From: Thermoproteota archaeon
Lineage (GTDB): Archaea > Korarchaeota > Korarchaeia > Korarchaeales > Korarchaeaceae
Direction: 5' to 3'
NCBI GenBank assembly: GCA_027491915.1
Contig: JAOZGC010000001.1
Coordinates: forward strand, 62,001 to 126,000
Length of the DNA stretch: 64,000 bases
The first letter of the stretch is position 1. Each line of letters starts with the position of its first letter. The position numbers and the translations under genes are program-made. The notes below the pieces were generated by a model. It saw nothing but the letters and a program-made list of their open reading frames with translations, made no database searches and was not told the DNA's origin. Of this stretch, positions 7,828-16,258 are shown piece by piece.

Positions 7828-8985
7828 ATGAGGGTCCTCCCGGCGGTCCTGGCCGCGGCCGTGATCCTGGCCGCGGCCGCCGTCTGCCGAGCCCAGGAGG
7901 GGATCTCCCTCCACATCTTCGGTTCCTCCGCCTGCCCAGAGTGCTGCGAGCTGAAGGACACCCTCTCAAGCCTTTTCGGTGCCGAGTCCATCCGGTTCTA
8001 TGAGGTAATGGGGAACGAGACCAACTTGAAGAGCCTCAGGGAGGCGTCAGAACTGGCCTTCCCGGGCGAGCCCCCCATCTACCCCCTGACGGGCGTGTTC
8101 TCTGGTGGGAGGCTGGTGGCCGTGGTCAGGGGCAACCCCGGAAAATCGATCTGGCTCGACCTCTCGACCAGATCTGGGGCTCCCGTGGCGGTCGGGCCGG
8201 GCGGCGAGGAGATGCCCATCCCGCCCGAGGCGATCCCGAGGCTGGAGTCCCTCCTCCGGGGGGGTCGAGAGACCGGCGTCGGTCGGGGCCCAGGCGGGGG
8301 GAACTCCACCTGCCGCTCCGTCGGCTGGGAGGTGGTGGCGGCCATCCTCTCTGCCGCGGCGGCCGACTCAGTCAATCCCTGCACCTTCAGCGTCTTCACC
8401 GCCCTGACCCTCCTGGCGGCCGCGGCCGGGGGCAGGAGGAGGGCCTCCTCCTCGGGGGCAGCCTTCATAGCAGCCGTCTTCCTGACCTACACCGCCCTGG
8501 GGTTCGGCCTGATCGGGGTGTTCTCCTACGTTCCGTGGGTGAGGTACGCGGTCGGCGCGCTGGGACTGGCGGTGGGGGCCTACGAGGTGGCCTCCTCCCT
8601 TGGGGGAGAATTCAGATCCCCCCTCCCCGGGCCGCTCTACAGGCTCACGTCCGGACTGGTAGACAGGGTGTCATCGTCGGCCGGCGTGCCCCTGGCCTTC
8701 TTGGGGGGCGTCGTGATAAGCCTCACCCTGCTCCCCTGCTCCTCCGGGCCCTACCTGGTGGCGACGTCCCTCCTGTCCGGACTGCCCCCCGGGATCAGGG
8801 TCTCTCTGCTGCTGGCGTACAACGCGATCTTCGTCGCCCCCCTGGCGGCCATACTGGCGGCCGTGCTCCTGCTGGAGAGGTGGGAGAGGGGGATCAAGTC
8901 CTGGAGGAGCAGGAGGTTGTGGTTCCTCAACGTCCTGGCCGGCGCCCTCCTGATCGCGGTATCGGTCTTCGCCCTGCTGGGATGA
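7828..8985 (+). CDS. Thioredoxin-like domain fused to a CcdA/DsbD-type membrane domain
   Basis: This 385-residue protein begins with a signal peptide (residues 1-23). An extracytoplasmic thioredoxin-like domain follows with the redox motif SACPECCELK (CxxCC) near residue 35 and a cis-Pro candidate in PPIYPLTG. After a Gly-rich linker come six or so transmembrane helices of the CcdA/DsbD type. Its two signature cysteines are visible in SVNPCTFSVF and LTLLPCSSGPYL, the pair that shuttles electrons across the membrane. The fusion suggests one polypeptide relays reductant from the cytoplasm to extracytoplasmic disulfides. The third adjacent Cys in CPECC is unusual. A TATA box 27 nt upstream supports the ATG. 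T-rich sequence after the stop may end transcription. Confidence 0.88.
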   Translation: MRVLPAVLAAAVILAAAAVCRAQEGISLHIFGSSACPECCELKDTLSSLFGAESIRFYEVMGNETNLKSLREASELAFPGEPPIYPLTGVFSGGRLVAVVRGNPGKSIWLDLSTRSGAPVAVGPGGEEMPIPPEAIPRLESLLRGGRETGVGRGPGGGNSTCRSVGWEVVAAILSAAAADSVNPCTFSVFTALTLLAAAAGGRRRASSSGAAFIAAVFLTYTALGFGLIGVFSYVPWVRYAVGALGLAVGAYEVASSLGGEFRSPLPGPLYRLTSGLVDRVSSSAGVPLAFLGGVVISLTLLPCSSGPYLVATSLLSGLPPGIRVSLLLAYNAIFVAPLAAILAAVLLLERWERGIKSWRSRRLWFLNVLAGALLIAVSVFALLG

Positions 8986-9025
8986 TTGGAAATCTTTTTC
9001 TTTTGAGGCGGAGCGCTGGCGTCGG

Positions 9026-9682
9026 GTGATCCGACTGAGCGCCGACCTGGGAAGGTTTGACCCGTCTTACATGATCGGGAAGGCCCTCTCCCTTCTGCTC
9101 AACCCCGCCGGGGCCTACTACACCATGCTGGAGATAAGGGAGAGTCACCCGGGGCTCCTCACCGGCATCGTCTTCGTCGCCTTGATCTCCGTGCTCGAAG
9201 CCTTGGGACAGCTGCTGGGGATTTTCCTGGCCATCCACACCCTCCTCGGTCCCCTCCCTGGAATGGCCGGCGTCTTCCTCGCGCGGGCCCTGCTGACCTC
9301 CCTCGTAGTCGGGCCGATCGTGGGAGTGATAGGGTGGCTCATACTGACCCTGATATCCTACGTGATCGGCAAGATCGTCAGGGGAGAGCCCGTGGAGGTG
9401 CCCATGGGGGAGTTCTCGTCGCTGGCCGTCATGTTCGCCTTCGCCGCGGCCCCCGGGATCCTGATGATCATCCCCTGGATGGCCGCAGGCCCAGCCCTGG
9501 CGTGGCTCGTCAACCTGGCGGTGGGGGCCTGGTCCTACTACTACACCTGGACCGCGGCCAGGGCCATGTTCGAGGTCGACGAGATGAAGGCCGTCATAAT
9601 AACTGCTATTCAGCTCCTGATGTTCCTGTGGTCTCTGATCTCAACCCCGTGGGCCTTCACGGCGGGAGTCGCGCTGCCCTGA
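9026..9682 (+). CDS. Yip1-like integral membrane protein
   Basis: The protein has 218 residues with five likely transmembrane helices. The N-terminal cytoplasmic segment SYMIGKALSLLLNPAGAYYTML, just before the first helix, is typical of archaeal/bacterial Yip1-domain proteins. The helices are about residues 45-75, 90-118, 128-150, 155-180 and 185-212. Function in archaea is unknown. The GTG at 9026 was chosen; an AT-rich tract (about 8990-9004) lies 25-30 nt upstream and could be its promoter and also the terminator of the preceding gene. The 3' end overlaps the convergent deoxyhypusine synthase gene by 73 nt. Confidence 0.75.
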   Translation: MIRLSADLGRFDPSYMIGKALSLLLNPAGAYYTMLEIRESHPGLLTGIVFVALISVLEALGQLLGIFLAIHTLLGPLPGMAGVFLARALLTSLVVGPIVGVIGWLILTLISYVIGKIVRGEPVEVPMGEFSSLAVMFAFAAAPGILMIIPWMAAGPALAWLVNLAVGAWSYYYTWTAARAMFEVDEMKAVIITAIQLLMFLWSLISTPWAFTAGVALP

Positions 9683-10677
9683 GGGGGCCCGGTTCGTGGG
9701 TCCCGCCGCCCTCCCCCCCTCCCGCCGGGACCGCAGGCCCTCCTCCACCCCACCTCCTCCAGCGCTGCCCCCAGGAGCAGGGGCGTCACGATGGTCGCGT
9801 CGCCCACCACCGTGACCCTGGCCGCCCCCTCCGAGATCTTCCCCCAGGACACCGCCTCCCTGTCCCTGGCCCCGGAGAGGCTGCCGTCGTACTCGGCCGC
9901 GGTGGTCACGTAGACGGCGTAATCCAGGCCCCCCTTGAACATGTTCCACCCTATCGTGTGGTGCTTGGCTATACCCCCGCCCAGGATCAGCGCGCCTGTC
10001 TTCTCCGCCCCGAACACCAGCTCCGCCAACTCGACCTGATCCCTGAGCACGTCCACCTGGAAGTCGGGGTGCGACTCCCTGAACAGCCAGAGCTGGTTCC
10101 CCACCGCCCCGTCTGTTATCCCCGGAACGTACACCGGGACGCCGGCCTCGGCCGCCGCCCTCAGGATCGATCCCGGGCAGGCAAGCTCCTCCCCCATCCT
10201 CCCGACGAGCTCCGCGCACCCCCAGGTTCTCTTCTCCCCGTACGCCGAGGAGAGGAACGGCTGAATCTTCTCCTCCAGGGTCGTGAACTCAGAGATCGGC
10301 ACGAAGACGTTCCCCAGCCTGGCCACACCCCTTCTGTGCAGCTCGGCATCGTCGGCGTAGAAGGATCCCGGGCGGTACGACCCCCAGCACCTGATCAGGT
10401 CGTGGTCTATCGTCCCCGCCGTCGTCACCAGGACGTCGAACATCCCCAGCTCCAAGACCTGGGCCAGCACCCCCCTCAGTCCCGTGGCGACCAGGTTGGC
10501 CGTGAAGGCCAAGAACGTCTTGACCCCCATCTCGCCCCACATGGACGACAGTATCTCCACTCCCCTGGCCAGGTTGACCGCCTGGAACCCCCCCGACCTC
10601 CCGAGGGCGCGCGCCAGATCGGCGACCGTCATTCCGGGCTCCAAGCGGTAATCCTCGACCCTGACCTCCCCCCCCAA
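9610..10677 (-). CDS. dys: Deoxyhypusine synthase
   Basis: This enzyme transfers the aminobutyl group of spermidine to a lysine of aIF5A, using NAD. Family motifs are present along the length: GGFQAVNLARGVEIL, FTANLVATGLRG, TTAGTIDHDLIR, YVPGITDGAVGNQLWLF, the active-site lysine in ILGGGIAKHHTIGWN, and the NAD-binding GDATIVTPLLL. The frame runs to an ATG at 10737, but an AT-rich TTTTAAT box at 10713 lies inside that extension, and GGGAGG precedes a TTG at 10677, so this TTG was chosen. That gives 355 residues, somewhat long for the family. The last ~40 residues are Gly/Arg/Pro-rich and overlap the convergent Yip1 gene, so the extra tail may be dispensable. Confidence 0.93.
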   Translation of the reverse strand: MGGEVRVEDYRLEPGMTVADLARALGRSGGFQAVNLARGVEILSSMWGEMGVKTFLAFTANLVATGLRGVLAQVLELGMFDVLVTTAGTIDHDLIRCWGSYRPGSFYADDAELHRRGVARLGNVFVPISEFTTLEEKIQPFLSSAYGEKRTWGCAELVGRMGEELACPGSILRAAAEAGVPVYVPGITDGAVGNQLWLFRESHPDFQVDVLRDQVELAELVFGAEKTGALILGGGIAKHHTIGWNMFKGGLDYAVYVTTAAEYDGSLSGARDREAVSWGKISEGAARVTVVGDATIVTPLLLGAALEEVGWRRACGPGGRGGGRRDPRTGPPQGSATPAVKAHGVEIRDHRNIRS

Positions 10678-10712
10678 GCCAGGTCGGCCTCCCGGCGATG
10701 CTCGGTCCCACC

Positions 10713-10719
10713 TTTTAAT
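10713..10719 (-). promoter_or_regulatory. TATA-like box for the deoxyhypusine synthase gene
   Basis: TTTTAAT (ATTAAAA on the coding strand) would place the transcription start near 10690, about 13 nt before the proposed TTG at 10677. Confidence 0.45.
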
Positions 10720-10838
10720 CTGTTTGCGGCTTCGCATAGTGACCCCATCCCAAAAGGAGGTTCCGGCGCCAACAGGGGGACTCCAGCGGCCGACGTCGCC
10801 GACCTCCGGGCGCCCCAGCGTGCCGCCGGGGGGGCATA

Positions 10839-10850
10839 CTTATTTATTAC
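10839..10850 (+). promoter_or_regulatory. TATA box of the peptide ABC transporter operon
   Basis: CTTATTTATTAC is a strong AT-rich element in GC-rich DNA. It predicts transcription starting near 10870, giving a leader of about 48 nt with a GGAGGGG sequence before the ATG at 10918. The predicted start coincides with the hairpin at 10870-10885. Confidence 0.6.
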
Positions 10851-10869
10851 CCAACCCGGGCGGTATAGC

Positions 10870-10885
10870 CTGCCCAATCGGGCAG
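10870..10885 (+). promoter_or_regulatory. Inverted repeat at the predicted transcript start of the ABC operon
   Basis: CTGCCC-AATC-GGGCAG is a perfect 6-bp inverted repeat with a 4-nt loop. It sits exactly where the TATA box predicts the transcription start, so it may act as an operator for a repressor or as a 5'-terminal RNA hairpin. Confidence 0.5.
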
Positions 10886-10917
10886 ATGCCCCCCAGTTTA
10901 TGGAGGGGATGGGAAAT

Positions 10918-13599
10918 ATGTGGAGCGAGAGATTGAGGAGGGCTGCCGTCCTAGTGCTGGCAGGCACCATGATCCTATCGATCTTCGCCGTCTCCGTCAG
11001 CGCGCAGCCCGAGAAGGGACCCGCGGTCGACGAGATCATAGTCGAGACGAGGGCCACGGGAGACGTGGCAATAGGAGACGTGGCGACCGGCAGGCTCGAC
11101 GCATATCTGAAGTCCCTGTCTCCAGCGGCCTACTCCGGGATCCCCGAGGATTGGAAGGCCAACCTTAGGTTGATACCCAACTCCGGCGGGATCTGGGAGA
11201 TAACCATGAACCCGGTGCACGACGACGACAGCCCCTACATAGTCACGGTCGAGGGGAAGGAGTACTTCAATCCGTTCGCCATCAGGGAGGTCAGGTTCGC
11301 CCTGAACTACCTCATAAACAGGAAGTACCTGATCGACGAGATCCTCTCCGGCGGCGGCGTCCCCATGTTCGGGGCCGTCAACCCGCTCGGGGCCGGGAAC
11401 GACATGGTGAAGGACATCTATGAGAAGTACGGGTTCACCGAGGAGGGTGACGAGGCCAGAGGCCTCCAGATGATAGAGGAGGCCATGGAGAGGGCCGCCA
11501 GCGAGCTCGGCGGGAGGCTGGTGAAGACCCAGGATCCGAGGGCCCCCGCCGGATACTGGTGGACCTTCGACGGGGAGCCCGTCACCGTCAAGTTCTTCAT
11601 AAGGGTGGAGGACGAGAGGCACGAGGAAGGCCTCTACGTGGCCAACCAGATAGAGAAGGCCGGTATAAAGGTCGACAGGATAGAGGGCAACTTCCAGAAG
11701 TGCATCTACACGGTCTACCTCACCGACCCCAGGGACTACGAGTGGAACCTCTACACCGCCGGGTGGGGGGCCACCTCAGGCTACGGGGCCAAGTACCCGG
11801 ACGACGACGTCGCCTGGTTCTACGCCCCGTGGTACGGGTGGATGCCCGCCTACGAGGTTGAGGGATGGTGGGAGTGGCAGAACGAGACCATAGACGAGCT
11901 GACCCAGGACGTGATACTGGGTAAGATCTCCGGGATGGAGGCCTACTGGGACAGGATAAGGAAGGCCGTGGACATAGGGGTTTACGAGAGCATAAGGGTG
12001 TTCACCGTCCTGACGATAGACTACTTCCCGGTGAACGACATACACGTCACCAAGATCGGTTACGACCTGACCACCGGCCTCTGGTCCTACTGGCCGTGGA
12101 GGACCGTTGAGACCTCGGACGGGCAGCTCAAGGTGGCCGTCGAGGCCCAGCAGGCGGCCATGTACACCTCTGCCTGGAACCCGATAGGGGGATTCGACGA
12201 CGTCTACTCCCACGCGGTCTGGAGGGCCATCCACGACGAGGGCGCCCCCTCGGACCCGGTCAACGTAGACCCCATCCCGTGCAGGGTGAACTGGACCCTG
12301 CACATGGGATACAACATGACCGACGAGGGACCCGTCGGGACCCTGGACGTGCCGGCCGACGCCGTGGTCTACGACTCGTCCAACGACTCGTGGGTCAAGA
12401 TAGGTCCTGGTCACAAGGCGGTCGCCAAGGTCAACTTCCACCTGCTGTTCGGCAACTGGCACGACGGCTCGCCCATGACCATGGCGGACGTCATGTACTC
12501 CATAGGGTGGGACTACGAGTGGTCCCACCTGGACGGCGAGGGGGACGTCTACTACGATCAGCAGTACGCCTCCAGCATGGGACCCATCCTCGACACGATA
12601 GTGGGCTTCCAGTTCTTCCCGGACAACGACACCGTGGTGGTCTACCACAACTACAAGCACGTCGCCTCCGACGCGTTCACCGCGACCTACTACACGCCGT
12701 GGCCGACCATACCCTGGGAGGTCATGGAGGCCATGAGCGACATGGTGGCCAACGGAGGCGCGTCTGGAACCAACTACAGCTGGTACAAGACCGAGGGACG
12801 TGAGTACATCAGCATGATAACCCCGTCCCACGTCGACGACATAAAGGCGGCCATAAACAAGTTCAGGAGCAGGGGTTACGTGCCTCCCTACATAAGTGGG
12901 GTGGTGACCCCAGGACAGGCCAGGGCCAGGTACGACGCGGCCCTCAGGTTCATAGAGCAGTACCACCACGCTGCCATATCCAACGGCCCGTTCATCCTCG
13001 TGAGGTACGATCCCAACGCCATGTTCATGCAGCTGGTGGCCAACAGGGATCCGACCTACCCGTTCACGCCGGACTACTGGTTCAACAGGCTCTCCATAGT
13101 CACCGAGAGCGTCGAGTCGGTCGACGCCCCGGTCAGCATCACGGCCGGTGAGGACTTCTCGGTGACGGTCAGCGTGACCGAGCAGGGCCAGTTCCCCGAG
13201 AAGTACACCAAACCGGCCGAGGAGGCCTACGTGCTCGTGGAGCTCCTGGATCCGTCGGGCAACACCATATTCTCGCAGCAGGCCGATCTGGTCTCCCCGG
13301 GAACCTTCTCGGTGAGCGTGCCGGGCAGCGCCACAGAGGGCAAGGCCGAGGGATCCTACACCATAAGGGTGACGGCGGCCAAGACGGCCCAGGCCACGGG
13401 CGCCTCCGTGGTCACCCAGGAGCTGGTCGTGACCGCCCCCGCGCCTCCGCCGCCTCCGCCGAGCGGCAACGTCACCCCGACCCCGCCGCCTCCGCCGCCT
13501 CCGCCGCCTGCCGCCGCCGGTCCGAACTGGATGCTCATAGGGGGAATAATCGTAGTAATAATCATAATAGCAGCGGCCCTACTACTGAGAAAGAAGTGA
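10918..13599 (+). CDS. Membrane-anchored ABC transporter substrate-binding protein (peptide/family 5)
   Basis: This 893-residue protein has an N-terminal signal peptide (residues about 8-33, ending VSVSAQP). A large family-5 solute-binding domain follows with hallmarks such as FNPFAIREVRFALNYLINRKYLID and NFHLLFGNWHDGSPMTMADVMYS. Then come an Ig-like segment, a Pro-rich linker with runs of six to nine prolines, and a C-terminal transmembrane helix ending LLLRKK. It thus stands tethered on the outside of the membrane and captures peptides or oligosaccharides. The ATG at 10918 was chosen because GGAGGGG lies 11 nt before it; the much longer open frame upstream is an artefact. It heads the operon with two permeases and two ATPases. 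The ligand is not readable. Confidence 0.92.
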   Translation: MWSERLRRAAVLVLAGTMILSIFAVSVSAQPEKGPAVDEIIVETRATGDVAIGDVATGRLDAYLKSLSPAAYSGIPEDWKANLRLIPNSGGIWEITMNPVHDDDSPYIVTVEGKEYFNPFAIREVRFALNYLINRKYLIDEILSGGGVPMFGAVNPLGAGNDMVKDIYEKYGFTEEGDEARGLQMIEEAMERAASELGGRLVKTQDPRAPAGYWWTFDGEPVTVKFFIRVEDERHEEGLYVANQIEKAGIKVDRIEGNFQKCIYTVYLTDPRDYEWNLYTAGWGATSGYGAKYPDDDVAWFYAPWYGWMPAYEVEGWWEWQNETIDELTQDVILGKISGMEAYWDRIRKAVDIGVYESIRVFTVLTIDYFPVNDIHVTKIGYDLTTGLWSYWPWRTVETSDGQLKVAVEAQQAAMYTSAWNPIGGFDDVYSHAVWRAIHDEGAPSDPVNVDPIPCRVNWTLHMGYNMTDEGPVGTLDVPADAVVYDSSNDSWVKIGPGHKAVAKVNFHLLFGNWHDGSPMTMADVMYSIGWDYEWSHLDGEGDVYYDQQYASSMGPILDTIVGFQFFPDNDTVVVYHNYKHVASDAFTATYYTPWPTIPWEVMEAMSDMVANGGASGTNYSWYKTEGREYISMITPSHVDDIKAAINKFRSRGYVPPYISGVVTPGQARARYDAALRFIEQYHHAAISNGPFILVRYDPNAMFMQLVANRDPTYPFTPDYWFNRLSIVTESVESVDAPVSITAGEDFSVTVSVTEQGQFPEKYTKPAEEAYVLVELLDPSGNTIFSQQADLVSPGTFSVSVPGSATEGKAEGSYTIRVTAAKTAQATGASVVTQELVVTAPAPPPPPPSGNVTPTPPPPPPPPPAAAGPNWMLIGGIIVVIIIIAAALLLRKK

Positions 13600-13610
13600 G
13601 AAACTCCCCC

Positions 13611-13628
13611 CTTTCTTTTCTTTTTTTA
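13611..13628 (+). terminator. T-rich probable terminator after the substrate-binding protein gene
   Basis: A pyrimidine tract with runs of three, four and seven T follows the stop codon by about 12 nt. Archaeal termination commonly uses such T tracts. A second TATA-like element (ATTTTATAG, about 13668-13676) lies before the permease gene, so partial termination would leave the binding protein in excess. Confidence 0.5.
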
Positions 13629-13726
13629 ATAATATATCCCGGATCCGGCCGCCGGACCTCCGCACCTATTTTATAGGGAATCCGGCCCGCAAACTCGAGC
13701 GCGATCCACCCAACAGGGTGCGGTGA

Positions 13727-14791
13727 ATGGGTTTCGGCAGGTTCATCGTGGTTAGGGTTCTGAACGCCCTGCTGGTTCTGGTGATAGCGCTCCTCTTAGT
13801 TTCGGCCATATTCAGCGCCGAGGCCGAGAGGGAGCTCAGGGGCAGGATAGAGGAGCAGATCACCAACCAGCTGAGGAACAACCCCCAGCTCCTCAGGTCC
13901 ATGACCCAGGAGCAGATAGCCCAGTGGAAGGCCGAACAGAGGGAGATACTCTACAGGAGGTACGGTCTGGACAAACCCCTCTGGCAGAGGGTGCTCATTT
14001 ACGCCTGGGATCAGCTGCGGCTGAAGCTGGGCAAGTCGACCTCAATACAGTCTCTGTCCGGTTCCAGCGACGTGGCCACCATAATACTGGAGGCCCTGCC
14101 CAGGACCATACTCCTGTTCACGACGGCGCAGATAATAACGACGGTGATAGGCCTGATCCTGGGGCTTAAGGCGGCCCAGTCCGCCGGCAGCCTGCTCGAC
14201 AAGTCCCTGTCGGTCTTCGCCCTCCTGACGGCGAGCCTCCCCATGTGGTGGACCGGGATGCTCTTCATCATAATATTCTCCTACTACCTGGGGTGGCTCC
14301 CCAGCGGCGGGATGATATCCACCCCCCCGCCGGAGGGATCCCTCGCCCAGATGATGGACATAGGATACCACATGATCCTCCCGGTGTTCACGGCGGTATT
14401 CGTGTCGTTCGGGGCGTGGGCCTACACGGCGAGGAGCGTCGTGATAAATCAGTTCCAAGAGGACTATGTGATGGCCGCCAGGGCTAAGGGCGTCCCCGAG
14501 AGGAGGGTGATCTTCTCCCACGTCCTGAGGGCGGCCGCCCCTCCGATAGTGACCATGATGGCCTTCGGGATCATAGGATCCCTCGGGGGGGCCATGATAT
14601 CGGAGATAGTATTCAATTGGCCCGGGATGGGGAGGCTTTACTGGATAGCCATAGAGCAGAGGGACGTGCCGGTCCTCCTGGGAAACACCACCATAAGCGT
14701 GGATCTGTACCTGCTGGTGGTGGTCCTAATGGACATAATATACGGGTTCCTCGATCCGAGGGTGAAGGTCGGGGCGGCCGCCAAGCTGTGA
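13727..14791 (+). CDS. ABC transporter permease, DppB/OppB type
   Basis: This is a 354-residue inner permease with one N-terminal helix (residues 8-28), an external Gln/Glu-rich segment to about residue 105, and five further helices. The region AARAKGVPERRVIFSHVLRAAAPP is the EAA loop that docks on the ATPases. The segment WKAEQREILYRRYGLDKPLW before the second helix is characteristic of DppB/OppB proteins. It pairs with the following DppC-type gene to form the channel. The ATG at 13727 is preceded by GGTG. The next gene begins 10 nt after its stop, so the four transporter genes are clearly cotranscribed. Confidence 0.93.
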   Translation: MGFGRFIVVRVLNALLVLVIALLLVSAIFSAEAERELRGRIEEQITNQLRNNPQLLRSMTQEQIAQWKAEQREILYRRYGLDKPLWQRVLIYAWDQLRLKLGKSTSIQSLSGSSDVATIILEALPRTILLFTTAQIITTVIGLILGLKAAQSAGSLLDKSLSVFALLTASLPMWWTGMLFIIIFSYYLGWLPSGGMISTPPPEGSLAQMMDIGYHMILPVFTAVFVSFGAWAYTARSVVINQFQEDYVMAARAKGVPERRVIFSHVLRAAAPPIVTMMAFGIIGSLGGAMISEIVFNWPGMGRLYWIAIEQRDVPVLLGNTTISVDLYLLVVVLMDIIYGFLDPRVKVGAAAKL

Positions 14792-14801
14792 GGTGTGGGC
14801 G

Positions 14802-16232
14802 ATGAGGTGGGAAGATCTCAAGGCCTCCATCGGCGAGTTCTGGTACGAGTTCCGGCGGGAGCCATCTGGGATAGCCGGATTGGCCCTCCTCCTCCTCTTC
14901 GTCGGGATAGCGGTGGGCGCCCCCCTCCTGGCCCCCCCGGAGGCCTCCACCAGGTGGAGGGACATAACCTACTGGGAGGGGCTGCCCAGATCGGCCCCCC
15001 CAGAGTGGATCAATCTCTTCTCCTCCAGAAAGCTGCCTCCCCACCTGACTCTCACCAACCCTGAGGTCGAGGTGCAGGGAGGGGGGGCCATACGCAGGGT
15101 GATCATGAACTTCTCCTACGACTTCCAGTACGACGATCCCCCGACCGACCTCATGGTCTACCTCACCATCAACCTGACGGACGCCGAGAATCCGCCGACC
15201 ATGGTGGTCAGCATAGTGAGGCCCGACGGTCAGAAGATACAACTCTACAACTCGAAGTTGAGGTCGATAACCCCCGGCAAGAGGAGCAGGATCCTGGTCA
15301 CCGCGGAGGACTCGGCCGTGGCGGCCGCCATGGCCTTCGGGAGGAAGTACGAGACCCCGGAGAACATGGACAAGGTGCTCACCCAGCTGCTCAACCCGCT
15401 GCAGCCCATATTCTCAGAGGCACAGCCGGGGATGATGCTGAAGGATCAGGCGGTCCCCCTGAAGGGGAGGTACATCATCAACGTGCAGCTGTTCCTCTTC
15501 AATCCGGGGGACGAGGTGCAGGACGTCCGGGTCACCATGGCCGGCGAGGTCTACGGGCTGCTCGGGACGGACAACAACAGGAGGGACCTCTACGCCGGCC
15601 TGATATGGGGGACCCAGGTGTCCCTGGTGGTGGGCGTCGTGACCTCCATCTTGTCCACCGGGATAGGAGTCATCCTGGGAGTTCTGGCGGCCTACGTCGG
15701 GGGCTGGTGGGACGAGGGCATAGGCAGGGTGACGGAGATAGTCGCCTCCATCCCGGTACTCCCTCTCCTGATAATAATCTTCAGCCTCTGGAAACCGTCG
15801 ATCTGGCCCGTCATAATCCTGATGGGCATACTGGGGTGGAGCGGGACGCAGAAGGTCGTCAGGAGCATGGGGTTCCAGCTCAAGGAGGCCACCTACGTGG
15901 ACGCCGCCAGGGCCCTGGGGGCCAGGGCCTGGTGGATCATAAGCAGGCACATGGTCCCCCAGATACTTCCATATCTGTTCGCCAGCATAGCGCTGTCCGT
16001 CCCGGGATACATCCTCCTGGAGGCGGGTCTGTCCTTCCTGGGACTGGGGGACGCCACCAAGGTCACGTGGGGCCAGATCCTCCACGACGCCGAGGCCGGG
16101 GCGGCCACCATAAAGGGGATGTGGTGGTGGGTGATCCCGCCCGGGGTGGCCATAATGCTGGTCGGCCTCTCCTTCGCCCTCCTCGGGACCGCCCTCAACA
16201 GGATACTGAGCCCCAAGATGAGGACCCTGTGA
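14802..16232 (+). CDS. ABC transporter permease, DppC/OppC type, with large external insertion
   Basis: The protein has 476 residues against about 280-320 for usual DppC proteins. The first helix (about residues 25-45) is followed by a ~190-residue extracytoplasmic insertion with beta-rich character (IMNFSYDFQYDD, MVVSIVRPDGQKIQLY). Five further helices start near residue 262. The EAA loop is in VDAARALGARAWWIISRHMVP. The extra domain probably contacts the tethered binding protein. The ATG at 14802 has GAGGTG 6-7 nt upstream and is preferred to the GTG at 14793. An N-terminal ...EFRREPSGIAGLALL sequence typical of OppC_N domains is present. Confidence 0.92.
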   Translation: MRWEDLKASIGEFWYEFRREPSGIAGLALLLLFVGIAVGAPLLAPPEASTRWRDITYWEGLPRSAPPEWINLFSSRKLPPHLTLTNPEVEVQGGGAIRRVIMNFSYDFQYDDPPTDLMVYLTINLTDAENPPTMVVSIVRPDGQKIQLYNSKLRSITPGKRSRILVTAEDSAVAAAMAFGRKYETPENMDKVLTQLLNPLQPIFSEAQPGMMLKDQAVPLKGRYIINVQLFLFNPGDEVQDVRVTMAGEVYGLLGTDNNRRDLYAGLIWGTQVSLVVGVVTSILSTGIGVILGVLAAYVGGWWDEGIGRVTEIVASIPVLPLLIIIFSLWKPSIWPVIILMGILGWSGTQKVVRSMGFQLKEATYVDAARALGARAWWIISRHMVPQILPYLFASIALSVPGYILLEAGLSFLGLGDATKVTWGQILHDAEAGAATIKGMWWWVIPPGVAIMLVGLSFALLGTALNRILSPKMRTL

Positions 16233-16258
16233 TGGCCATGTGATGGAGGTGTCGAGGG

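Noticed and set aside
9334-10917. Long upstream extension of the substrate-binding protein frame
   Set aside because: It runs antisense through deoxyhypusine synthase, is Arg/Gly/Pro-rich, and a promoter and signal peptide mark the true start at 10918.
11776-12969. Minus-strand 397-codon open frame inside the substrate-binding protein gene
   Set aside because: Composition is rich in His, Val and Gly without any domain. It mirrors codons of the real gene.
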